Under the pieces are notes generated by a model. The model had not been told where the DNA came from. It searched no databases and saw nothing but the letters and a program-made list of their open reading frames with translations. Both the position numbers and the translations under genes were made by a program. A stretch of DNA of 33,012 nt, taken from NCBI GenBank assembly GCA_036939755.1, contig JALLAZ010000089.1:1-33012 (forward strand), in the 5' to 3' direction. This DNA is from Stephanodiscus triporus (taxonomy: Eukaryota > Bacillariophyta > Thalassiosirophyceae > Thalassiosirales > Thalassiosiraceae). Below, piece by piece: positions 1 through 9,152 of the stretch (position 1 is the stretch's first letter; the number at the start of each line of letters is the position of its first letter).

Positions 1-1150
1 GAGTCGACAGGAGGCGTGGAATCGACAGGGGGACGGAAAGAACCAATGAGGGGAGAGTCATGATTGATGGCGTTGTATATCGCATCGGCGGGAGGACGTG
101 CAGAATCAATGGGGTGCGGAGGGGGGTGAATGGTGGAGCCGCCAGGGCCGACCGTGAGCCAAGGAGTGCCGGTGGTGGTGGGAGGGGAGGGGACGGAGAG
201 GGAGGGGTGGGTGGAAGAGTTAGGGGGGGGAGTTGCACCGGGCCCGCGACGGGAGGGGGATCAGAAGAAAACTGGTGAAGGAGCGCGCGGAGAGCATCAG
301 CGAGGCCAGGGTTGGAGGAGAGGAGGGTGGAGAGGTGGGCGGGGTCGAGAGTGCCGTCAGGAGAGGTGAACGTAGGTTGGGGGGGAGACATGATTGAGGC
401 GAGGGAGTGGAAGGGGAGGGAGAGGAAGGAAAGATGTTGAAATTCGTGCAGACGATGAAAAGTGAGCAAAACAGGTCCAGACCAGGGTGGGGGAGGTGGG
501 AGGGGAGGAGCGAAGAGGCCGGGAGGAAGAAGGGTGGGCTCAAGGTGTAGGAGAAAGGGTGTAGACAGGGAGAAGGGTTGGGGCTGGAATAGCGTCAATA
601 GAGGGGGGTGTGGCCGTGGAGTGGGGAGGAGGCGCGAATGGGCAGAATGTGGGGCTGAATGTGAGAAGGGAAGGGGTGGAGAGAGGAGAAGGGAGGAGTA
701 GGAGGCAAACTTGGAGTAACAGAGGCAATCTTGGTCGGGAGGGAATATAATGGCGGGGAGCAAACGCCGTTGTAGATAGGAATTGGTATGGGGGTAGCGT
801 GGAGGGCCTGAGGGGGGGGGAGGGACCATGGGAAAAGGCGGCGGAAATAGTGGTTGTGGGAGTAAACGACGGGGAAGGGGTCGTATTGAGAGGAGGAAAA
901 TGGGGGGAGGAAATGGTGAGAGGAATGTGAGGGCGGAGGGATTTTTCAGGAAAAAAAGTGAGGGTAGGAAGCTGAGAACGGGTAGGAGGGGGCGTGGGGC
1001 GGTGTGAAGTAAGATGATGGAGGAGGAAGGGGAAGTGGTGACGATCCGGCGGGCGGGCGCCGAAACAAAAAAGGAAACCAAGGAAATGAGTGCAATGGGG
1101 GTAGTGAGGATGTGGGCGGTGCGGGCGGCGTACCAGGGGGGTGGTTTCAA
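1..1150. repeat. Strongly strand-asymmetric G-rich (+) / C-rich (-) low-complexity region
   Basis: The plus strand is almost entirely G, A and T with many runs of four to nine G, and very few C. The skew ends abruptly near 1150-1200, where the HTTM gene begins. The G-runs could form G-quadruplexes. No tandem unit is visible. Confidence 0.75.
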
Positions 1151-1198
1151 TTGGAGGATGCCGTCAATGTGGTTGTAGCGGGTAGTTGTGTTCGTCAT
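1..1198 (-). CDS. Partial C-rich reading frame, possibly gag-like, open at left edge
   Basis: On the minus strand one frame stays open from an ATG at 1198-1196 to the window edge (about 399 codons, no stop). The strand is so C-rich that stops are rare by chance, so openness alone proves little. The most protein-like part starts at the ATG at 391-389 (MSPPQPTFTSPDG...), followed by an amphipathic stretch (HLSTLLSSNPGLADALRALL) like the N-terminus of a retroelement gag. Beyond a run of eight C (223-230) another frame reads more naturally (GTPWLTVGPGG, ADAIYNAINHDSPLIG) and also stays open to the edge, which suggests a one-base slip in that run. The 391-1198 part may be only leader or LTR sequence. 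The product is not identified, and the ATG at 1198 lies only 45 nt from the ATG of the divergent HTTM gene, so I doubt that start. Confidence 0.35.
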   Translation of the reverse strand, partial: MTNTTTRYNHIDGILQLKPPPWYAARTAHILTTPIALISLVSFFVSAPARRIVTTSPSSSIILLHTAPRPLLPVLSFLPSLFFLKNPSALTFLSPFPPPIFLLSIRPLPRRLLPQPLFPPPFPMVPPPPSGPPRYPHTNSYLQRRLLPAIIFPPDQDCLCYSKFASYSSLLLSPPLPFSHSAPHSAHSRLLPTPRPHPPLLTLFQPQPFSLSTPFLLHLEPTLLPPGLFAPPLPPPPPWSGPVLLTFHRLHEFQHLSFLSLPFHSLASIMSPPQPTFTSPDGTLDPAHLSTLLSSNPGLADALRALLHQFSSDPPPVAGPVQLPPLTLPPTPPSPSPPLPPPPALLGSRSALAAPPFTPLRTPLILHVLPPMRYTTPSIMTLPSLVLSVPLSIPRLLST

Positions 1199-1243
1199 AC
1201 GATTACACTCGCACACAACACGCTAGAGTATTCTTAACAATAG

Positions 1244-3364
1244 ATGCGCCACGCTCCTCGCAACATGCCGAAGCTCCGAAGGAGCATGACGAAAGACAAC
1301 GGCCATGGCCACCCCCCCACGAGGGACGGCGGCGGCGGGGACCCGAGAGGCGGTGGCGGATGGAGGGTGGCGCTCGGCTCGAACGACGAGGCCGTGGCGC
1401 TGTACCGGATATGTCTGGGCGCCGTGCTGTGCGTCGAGCTTGTTTCGCGGTTTCGATATCTGCATCCCTTCTACAGCGACGAGGGGTGAGCCGCCATTGT
1501 CTACCGTTCGTCCGGGGACGTTCATTCCTGGCCGGGACGGGCCGACGTGCGTGACGACTTCACTTCCCTCCTAATCCCTCGCCGATATGCATCGCCCGCC
1601 CCCACGCACTGTCTCTTCGTTTTTTAATTCCTCCAATCGCCCTGCAAACGACGCGAAAAAAGCACGCTCCCTCTCCGACTGCTCCTCCCCAAGGTCGATC
1701 CCATCTACGAGTTTGTGTGCATCCATTGCCGATCGGGTTCCATGGCGTATCAGCGGGCGCTATTGTCCATCCAGGTGCTGCTGTCGGTCATGCTTATGCT
1801 GGGATACAGGACGAGATTGGCCTCGATCGGGAGTTGGATATTGTACCTCAGCCTGACACTCAGGAACACGTGGCTCAATTTCATCTTGGACAGGTGCGAC
1901 GGGGCAGAGGAGGGTGTTCATATTTTGGTGGGGGCGGATCGAGATCTTGTCTCTATTCTCTCGTTGTTTCCCCACTCTCTTCTCTCTCAACTCTAGCATC
2001 TCCCTCTTTCCCTCCCTCCCTTTCCCCGTTTGTAGGTATTTTCACCACCTTCTCTTCTACTCGATGTTCATGCGGCTCAATGGGGCGTGGGCAATCGACG
2101 GCATGAAAAGCAGGAAAGATGACGCCGCCTCGACGACGTTCGTCACCCCCACCACAATCGCTTTCAAGCTCTTCATCGCCTGGTTGTACTTTGACGCGGG
2201 GTACGGCAAGTACACCGATCCATTGCAAGGATGGACGCTCGACGCACGTCCTTTACCGGCGTTGGACACGTACGTCCGACACACAGCCGTTGCGCGATAC
2301 ATGTACGGATGGCTGGGGCCGAGGGGATTGAGATACATGACCCCAACGGTGGTGTACGTCGAATTGCTTGGCGTGCCGTCGGCATTCCTAACGGGATTCT
2401 TCACCAGGAGGAGCGACTGGGCAAGAATGGCGTTATATTGTACCATCGGCCTGATGTGCTCGATGCACATCGGCATCGCTCTCACGATGAATAATACCTT
2501 GATTTTGAGTCTGGCTGCATGCGTAGCGTGGTGCGTCTTCCTGCCGGAGGGGGTGGGCGACGATTTTCGCGGGTTATTGCTGTCGTTGTCGTCAACGTCA
2601 TCGTCGTCCTCGTCCTTTCCTTCCCGCGGCGGCGGCGGGCCCGATTGCGAAGCAAGCGCAGGCGGTTTTTCCCTCATCATCAAGAAGCACGGAATTTCGA
2701 TGCTCGTGATATCATCGTTCGTATCCGGATCAGTTTGGTTCGAAACGATGAGCGCGCAATGCAATCAAAGCATGGAGCATATTTGGTCCACCCTACTCCA
2801 CAATCGATGGAATGTATTCGTTGGCGCAGAGGAGTGAGTTTTTATCTCGTGAGTGAGCTTGTTCTCGAAAGACTAAGGAGCAGAGATGTGTAACGCGCTT
2901 TTTTATCTGTATTATCATATCTCTCCAGGTACGTCACGTGGGAAATAGCCCCGGGTCGTTTGCTTGACGGATCCATCGTGGACGTGTGGTCCAAGTCCGA
3001 CACGGTCTCATGGGATATGCCCGGGGCGGGAGCGCCGTGCACGTCGACCGCGCGTGCTGGTAGATGGAGATCCTTCCCGTACCTCGCGGAGCTGGACGGG
3101 GAGGATGGGGAGGCGTTGTGGGGTTACCTGTGTCGACAGTGGGATGCCGAGAACGAGGTGGGCGTTCCTGGAAATGGCGGGAAGAGGCTGCTCAGGTACA
3201 ACTTCTTCATGCTGCAGGCGGATGTATTGCCGAACATGGGATTCTCAGCCACGAGGAAGAGACTTGTGCATTCTCATGATTGCACATCAGACTCAAACTT
3301 TGCGAAGGAAACAAAGGAGGAAAAGACCGGAGGCTTTGACTTTGCGTCTTCTGGGGAATTGTAA
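1244..3364 (+). CDS. HTTM-domain (vitamin K-dependent carboxylase-like) membrane protein, 4 exons
   Basis: Model: 1244-1485, 1663-1893, 2036-2833, 2929-3364; 568 aa; introns of 177, 142 and 95 nt, all GT-AG. The junctions rebuild continuous family motifs: [31 protein letters not shown] and [13 protein letters not shown]. The protein has several hydrophobic helices ([18 protein letters not shown], then two helices before ILDR, then a cluster around residues 175-300) and a soluble C-terminal part with the W..Y/APG.L.DGS.VDVW pattern. HTTM proteins are multi-pass membrane proteins related to gamma-glutamyl carboxylase; most have no proven reaction, so I assign no substrate. The start is the first ATG in frame and is preceded by a Gly-rich loop-like N-terminus. 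An inserted Ser-rich, Gly-rich loop sits near 2580-2640. It is transcribed away from the C-rich frame on its left and is followed by a gene-poor stretch. Confidence 0.85.
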
Positions 3365-4290
3365 TGTTTGGGGGGTGGGCGGGCGGGGGGAATAATTTGT
3401 CGCATGGATCCTCATACGGTATAATACTGATAGGGACCAAGGATGCACGCGTACACCAGAGAGTGAAGTGTCTGGCAAGAGGTTTGCACCATGAAACCCT
3501 TTCATGAAAATGGCATATAACAAATATTTATTGGGGTTGAGGGAATATGGTGGTGTAGGAATCTACGGAGGACTTTGATTCAACCTTCCCGCATAGATTT
3601 CTATTTAGTTCCTATGTCTCACTGAGTGTTATCATGTGGGTTATCAAAGTGTTATCAGAGTGGAGTTGAGGGATAATAGTACTAGACCTAAGGTCTAGTA
3701 CTAGACATGCTGTCTAGCGTATGTAGGTACTCTACAATACTATTAGCCATTTTTGTATTCAACAAAAAAGCTTCTAATCTGTCCTGTGGTCATTTCCTGT
3801 CAAGAGAGTCTTGCACATGTTGTTGTAAAATGTGTGCAAAAAAATAGCATGGACAAAACACAACCCACACCCCAACCAACCTCTCTCATATCTCTCATAT
3901 CTCACAATGTCTTCTCCACATTGCTTGAAGGAGACTTCCCTCCCGCTGGAATAAAATCTGACAGAGACACATTCAAAGAAAAAGCCAACGCAGGCATCAT
4001 TGACATCAACAACACTTCACCAGCCTACACTGTATCCATTTGAGTAAGGTTCTGAGGCTCAATGCGACCTGATACCTTCCGTAACAACTTTTGTACAAGA
4101 GCCGCTGTACTTCAAACTCAGCGAGAGGTCGCTGGTCAAAGAGCAGGCAGTAAGTCTTTCTGTGTATTCGCATGCGCCCGCCACTTCCACAAAACTCACA
4201 TGCCACCACCACCAATGACAAAGACGATGCCGCCACTGCTGATGATGTTGACGTGACACCAACGACAATGACAAGGAATAAAAATCCCTG
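3365..4290. other. Intergenic stretch with palindromes, no supported gene
   Basis: AT-richer than its surroundings. It holds short open frames (for example 3753-4043 on the plus strand, about 96 codons) with no recognisable domain and no clear splice partners. Notable are the palindromes at 3677-3717. Nothing else could be supported. Confidence 0.5.
3677..3717. repeat. Two overlapping perfect palindromes
   Basis: Positions 3677-3703 form a perfect 13-bp inverted repeat (TAGTACTAGACCT, one-base centre, its reverse complement). Positions 3701-3717 form a second one with arms CTAGACA/TGTCTAG around TGC, sharing CTA with the first. A related smaller palindrome (AGACAT-A-ATGTCT) lies at 5044-5056, on the far side of the frame-broken ORF. 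These could be the ends of a decayed mobile element or cruciform-forming sites. Confidence 0.7.
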
Positions 4291-4295
4291 CCATC

Positions 4296-4960
4296 ATGCC
4301 CCCCAAGAAGAAAACTCGGGACTGCTTCCAAAACCAAAACTGTGGATGCCATCACCGATGCCTTGAAGAAAACCAGTGTGTTGTCACCAAAAGCTCCTGC
4401 CTTTGTCCCCTACTTGACAAAGGTCATGGATGCCTACTTCATCTGCACCTTCATTGAGAGTGGCAAAAGGTTTGTCGAAGTCGACTTGAACCCTGCAGCT
4501 GCATGCTGCAGCAAGGACGGGATCAAGACGGTACTGAACTCTGATGGCAAGGGCATATCATTTCAGAGGGGGTGTTTTCATCCTTCGTTATGACCAGGCG
4601 ACTCCAGATGAATTTGGACACTGCCTACAACCCGGGCAGTAGCCAGTTGCCGCCTCATTGCATTGTGTACACCAATTTCAAGAAGGCTGAGGCCAACAAC
4701 ACTCGAGGTGGATTGGTGTGCGGTGAGTTCCAAGTTGTCCAGCTCCCAGAAAAGTGTATAGGATTGGTCGAGCAGAGCTTTGCTGGTTATGCTCCTTCGC
4801 CCTTTAAGGTTCCATTCACCGTCACTGAGACGGGGAATGGTGATGAAGTTGCGGGGGAGCGGAATTACATGTAATTTGTCCTGAACATGACCTTCAGGGT
4901 GAGAACGGATTTTCAGTTCACGAAGGAGAAAAAGGCAGTGCTTGTGACTGTAGGTACAAT
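4296..4960 (+). pseudogene. Frame-broken remnant of an unidentified protein gene
   Basis: Protein-like stretches continue across different frames. An ATG near 4297 begins MPPKKKT, a typical basic N-terminus. The sense then moves to another frame (TKTVDAITDALKKTSVLSPK, continuing through VMDAYFICTFIESGKRFVEV to about 4570), then to a third (CIVYTNFKKAEANNTRGG through SPFKVPFTVTETGNGDEVAG to the stop at 4872-4874), with NMTFRVRTDFQFTKEKK after that stop. No canonical intron signals reconcile these frames, so at least two indels are likely. I do not recognise the family. It lies between the palindromes at 3677-3717 and 5044-5056, so it may be a dead transposon cargo or a decayed gene. Confidence 0.4.
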
Positions 4961-5250
4961 CTTATGACATCCTGGAGGTGATGAAGATGAAGAATTGTAG
5001 CTGCTTTCTTCATAGTGTAGTGTGTGTTATCATAAATTAGACTAGACATAATGTCTTTGTAAAACCACTATAATCCCTCATCTCCAGTAAGAATGTGATC
5101 AAAATGTATCAATATCCATAAAAAAAATCAGAGAGCTTTGAATATTTTATGCATACAATGCACTAAAATTGTACTATTTACACATTGCATTTCCTAGCAA
5201 TAAACCAAAACTATGAGAAGTGAATGTGAAAGATGGGCCCATTCAAACAA

Positions 5251-7446
5251 TTATCTAGCGGATGCACACTCTTGAACAACATACTGAGGACATATATGGT
5301 TTGTACAACATTCGCATAGGGTCAGGTATAAATGTTCCGGATTCACACTAGCCAGGGAAGAATCATTTGCTATGTCGCCATAGGCACACCAACCATCACT
5401 TTTACGGGGATGAAAATACCATTGGGGAGCCACATCCGGCATCATGGCCGCCTTCACCAAAGTGGTGGCCGCTGTCGTGGTGGTAGTCGTGCTCGGAGTG
5501 GTGGCCGCAGTAGTGGTAGTACATAACGTAGGATATATCTGGCCACATTGGCTGCACGTATCTGAAGAACATCCATGTTTGAAACAGCACTCGCACCAGG
5601 ATGAGGAGAGATAAGCGGTTTGTTCGTCTTGTGTCATATTGACCAGGGCAGTTATTCTCGTCCTTGAGCCATATGCGCAATGAGTTTTATTTCCAGAATT
5701 TAGGGGATAAAAAAACCACGCCGATGTGACTGGTTTTCTTGTCGGCATCTTGGTTGGATTTTGCTCACTGGGGCTGGATTGTGGCGCCGCCGTGTTTTCG
5801 GCAGGGGGTGGCGGGGGTGGTGCACCAAGCGTAATTTGTGTCGGAATCCTTGTCGGATAAGAGTTGGTGGGCGGGGAGAATGGTGCGAGGGGCATCGCAG
5901 TCGGATGATGCGTCGGCATCGAGGTGGGATTTCTAGTACTAGGCTTCACGGTCGGACTTTGCGAGGGCGTCGCAGTCGTCGGTTTCAAACTTGGATGTTG
6001 CGTCGGAATCGGGGTGGGATTTTTAGTACTAGGCTTCGCGATTGGACTTTGTGAGGGCATCGCAGTCGTCGGCTTCATACTTGGACTATCTGTGTGCCCC
6101 AAAGCTGCAAGACACTCAGTCTCACTGGCGAACAACATTTTTTCCCCAGTGGTATTCACCAGCATGTAAATTGGATAATTGTCGTCAAAGTTGCACATCA
6201 CCGTCGCGGTATAAACGGTATCAACGTCAGCCTTCTGGTACCAATATGGAGACAACTTCTTTCCGCACGGAAAGTGCATGCAGCATTCGTCTTCAGAATC
6301 GAATAAATAAGTCGTGGTATATTCATTCCCGGAAACGCAATCCAATTGCTTGTAAGGAGTACTGGATCGAATGGTGAATATCTCAGGATACCATGTACTG
6401 GTAGTTGGAGACAGAGTCGAAGGTTTGGAGGGCATCTCAGTATTCGGCGCCTCCGTAACTTGGGTTGGCTGTGCGTATCAAAGAATTGAGTTGATGCAAT
6501 ACACACAAAGTTGAAGAGGGACAAAGAGACAAATTAGATGGGGAGAGAGAGTGAGTGTGAGAGAGAGAACGAAATGTGAGTGGTGATATGACATAAACAA
6601 GTTGGAAAAGCTCCGTCCCCCCCAACGGATAGCTCCCCAAACATCACATTTTTCGGGGAAACTGGGACTCTCTGCGCATATACAAAAACCGTCGAATTTC
6701 TGTCGTTGTTTAACACGTACCTCGTGCGTGGGAGGGACAGATGCGGACGTAATAGGCTTAGCGGTCGGGCTTTTAGTAATTGGTTGAATTCGGGGGTTAA
6801 CTTCAGCGGGCATCTCGGTCGTCGGCTTCTTAGTGGGCTTCGTTATTCATAGAGTACGTGATATGACGAAAAGTCGACGAGAATGCAATAAAAGCAGCGA
6901 CTAGATGAGAGAGAGGGTAAGAGAATTTAAGGGAGATACGAAGGATGACATGTCATCGCCCCCCCTCCTCGTCATTCCGTACGGCCGACTTTCCCAATCC
7001 CAACCCCAGATATCGCCCAGAGCTCCCCGACCTCTCTCGTTCTGTATAAATCGGATGACAAAATATGGAACCAGATCAGAACTACGCACCTTTAAGGTGG
7101 GCTTGGACGTCGTCGGTTTGGAACTTGGAGTGGAGGTCGTCGGCACGGATTCGCCCAGGACATCGCCAGATGGTTTTCTTGTTGGTTTCCTCGTCTTCCC
7201 CTTCTTCTTACCGTTATTCTCCTTCAGCTTTTGTCGACCCGTTTCGCGCAGTCCACCACCCTTGATCGCGCGCGGCCTGTCGTCGCTCGCGAAGGACGGA
7301 ACCTCGCCGGGGACGATTGCATCCGCCGTCGCCGCCGCGGCCGCGGCCGACGCCGACGTCATACCGCCGACGACCGCGACGAGGAGGAGGGCGTACGCGC
7401 CCACCCCTCTTCGTCGTCTTCCTGTCGCCATGCTCAAGTTCTCCAT
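5251..7446 (-). CDS. Secreted PT-rich, Cys-rich surface protein (diatom cell-wall type), 3 exons
   Basis: Model on the minus strand: 7446-7090, 6837-6721, 6468-5251; 563 aa; both introns 252 nt, GT-AG, phase 0. The N-terminus has a basic stretch then a hydrophobic core ending in Ala repeats (residues about 16-40), a convincing signal peptide. A basic linker (KKKGKTRKPTRKPSG) follows. Exon 2 is almost only a Pro/Thr/Lys repeat segment. Exon 3 has a first Cys module (STWYPEIFT ... DECCMHFPCG), a KPT/NPT/MPT repeat region, a Pro run, then two more modules with WFFYP/WYFHP and CECC signatures, plus a Thr-rich linker. WYP..C..ECC modules between PT linkers are typical of diatom secreted proteins, some bound to the frustule or chitin (family knowledge). 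The linkers should be heavily O-glycosylated (inference). No catalytic domain was seen. Confidence 0.75.
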
Positions 7447-7813
7447 GATGTGCGTTTAAAGTTGTGCTCCTCACAAGCTCGGCGTTATTCTACACTTAAA
7501 CTAATTATTTGTGCGCTTTATGTGCTCACCCTAAATGCGTTGTGAAAGCCGAAAATCTTTTTATCGTGTATCGGGGCCGGATAAGCCTGTCACGAAACTG
7601 ACCAGGGCTAATCTGTCTTTGTTTTTAACTACCTAATAGTTATTGTATGTAGTAACTCAGAGTAGAGCCCTTTTGTCACTTTGTCGTTTACCAGTCGTGT
7701 GACAAGACCGAAGTTGCTTGCTTCCACGTCCAAGAAAGAAGACTGGTTTCCGTCTGTCCGCCTGGCTCACTGTTGAAAAAAATAACAAAATCTCCTCCGA
7801 AGACAACACAGGG
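7447..7813. promoter_or_regulatory. Divergent intergenic region between the PT-rich gene and the GlcG-like gene
   Basis: These 367 nt lie between two divergent start codons and must hold both promoters. The middle part is AT-rich. I see no defined promoter motif. An in-frame upstream ATG at 7718 would lengthen the GlcG-like protein by 32 residues, but that extension has no family-like content. Confidence 0.4.
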
Positions 7814-8398
7814 ATGTCTAAGACAGGTGGGGGGGCAATCTTCATCAAGGCGATCGTCGCAGTGTTATTGTGCTCCATCGTGTCCATCTTCTGCTTCGAA
7901 ACCCGAAGAAGCCCCATCACGCCGACGAGGCAGAGAAGAGTAACGCAAATGGCCATGTCCGAGTCGATGTTGCGATCGACCTACTGCCTGACGTCCTCGG
8001 CCGCGCAGGTCGCGATCGACGCCGCCTGCCAAGTGGCGTCGGCGAACGAGTGGGGGGTAACCATCGCCGTGTCCGACGACGGCGGCGTGCCGCTCCTCGT
8101 CAAGAGATGCGACGGCGCCTTCCCGGCCTCGTACGAGATCGCGGTCGGGAAGGCTCGGACGGCCGCGCTGTTTCGCAAGCCGACGGGCGTCCTCGAGGAC
8201 TCGGCCAACGTATCCGGGGGCAGCAGCAGGGCAGCGCTGCTATCGGCCCCGTTCGTGCTCATGCGGGGTGGGATGCCAATCTTCATCGACGGGGCGTGCG
8301 TGGGGGCCGTGGGGGTGAGCGGGGTTAAGCCCGACGAGGACGAGCTGGTGGCGAAGGCGGCCGCGGATGCTTTGCTTTCGATATCGTCCAAGATATGA
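7814..8398 (+). CDS. GlcG/HbpS-family (DUF336) protein with N-terminal membrane anchor
   Basis: Single exon, 194 aa from the ATG at 7814. Residues about 10-28 (IFIKAIVAVLLCSIVSIFCF) form a signal or anchor helix, followed by a basic stretch. The rest matches the GlcG/HbpS fold: Leu/Ala-rich first helix, WGVTIAVSDDGGVPLLVKR, ASYEIAVGKARTAALFRKPT, a loop, PIFIDGACVGAVGVSGV, then a C-terminal helix with the D.E.A..AADAL pattern. Family members bind haem or cobalamin, or act as small accessory subunits in bacteria; the function in eukaryotes is unknown. The fold is mainly bacterial, so ancient transfer is possible (inference). The conserved body is GC-rich compared with the flanks. It is divergent from the PT-rich gene and sits just upstream of the DNA transposon. 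Confidence 0.85.
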   Translation: MSKTGGGAIFIKAIVAVLLCSIVSIFCFETRRSPITPTRQRRVTQMAMSESMLRSTYCLTSSAAQVAIDAACQVASANEWGVTIAVSDDGGVPLLVKRCDGAFPASYEIAVGKARTAALFRKPTGVLEDSANVSGGSSRAALLSAPFVLMRGGMPIFIDGACVGAVGVSGVKPDEDELVAKAAADALLSISSKI

Positions 8399-8823
8399 CC
8401 CGATTACTCTGCTTTCGTCGAGTCGGTAGTCGGCTTGGATTCGGTGTACCTGTTTGCGAGAGTGTTACCTTTTAGAATTATTATAATTCCAAGAGTCATA
8501 CAGTAACTCGAAAGTAAGAGGTTCGAAAATGTCAACTCCTATTTTCGTGGATCCTCTGGACATCACTGCAGGATTTACAAGGCGTTCAATAGGGCCGTGA
8601 ATGACATTTTCGTCACGGGCCGCCTTATTACGGTATCATCGCTTGTTATCGTTACCCTGCCGATCATCGCGTCGTGTCGCTGTCGCTGTTAACTACACAT
8701 CCTGTACTAGTCATTGATTGTTTTTATTGTTGCGTAACACACATTTCATTTGCCCGTCGCCGGTTAGTTGTTGATCACCCTCGCTCCGACAGCGGGAATG
8801 AATTGGGATGAGGTATGGTATGG
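8399..8823. other. Intergenic stretch with an imperfect hairpin
   Basis: No coding frame of note. Positions 8592-8600 and 8613-8621 form a 9-bp stem with one mismatch (GGGCCGTGA / TCACGGGCC) and a 12-nt loop. Its ACATTTTCG...TCACGGGC core recurs in intron 1 of the dehydrogenase gene. Confidence 0.5.
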
Positions 8824-8825
8824 TA

Positions 8826-8850
8826 CGAGTTTAAACCCTATTGTGAATCG
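8826..8850 (+). repeat. Left terminal inverted repeat of the DNA transposon
   Basis: 25 bp, next to TA at 8824-8825. It pairs with 12040-12064 with a single mismatch (A versus T in the TTTAAACC / TTTAATCC part). Confidence 0.9.
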
Positions 8851-9152
8851 CCCCCTTTTCTAACACTTTTTTCGGAGAAACGACAGTCCTTAGTGAATCG
8901 GCGGTAATACTTTTATAACTCGGTCTAATACCCCCAACAAGTGTCCAGTCTTTTAAAGCAACTTCTTCCGATTTGATTGATATATGACACCCCTATCTTC
9001 GGACGAAGTCTTCTAACTTCAACAGGGGTTTATCCGACAACCAGCCCGAAAAAAAGCAAAAAAAATACAGATCGCGCGAGTGTTAGAATGGGATTATCTC
9101 GATAACTTACACACAACCGATTGATCCACATTGAGATTAATTTCTTGTTAAC

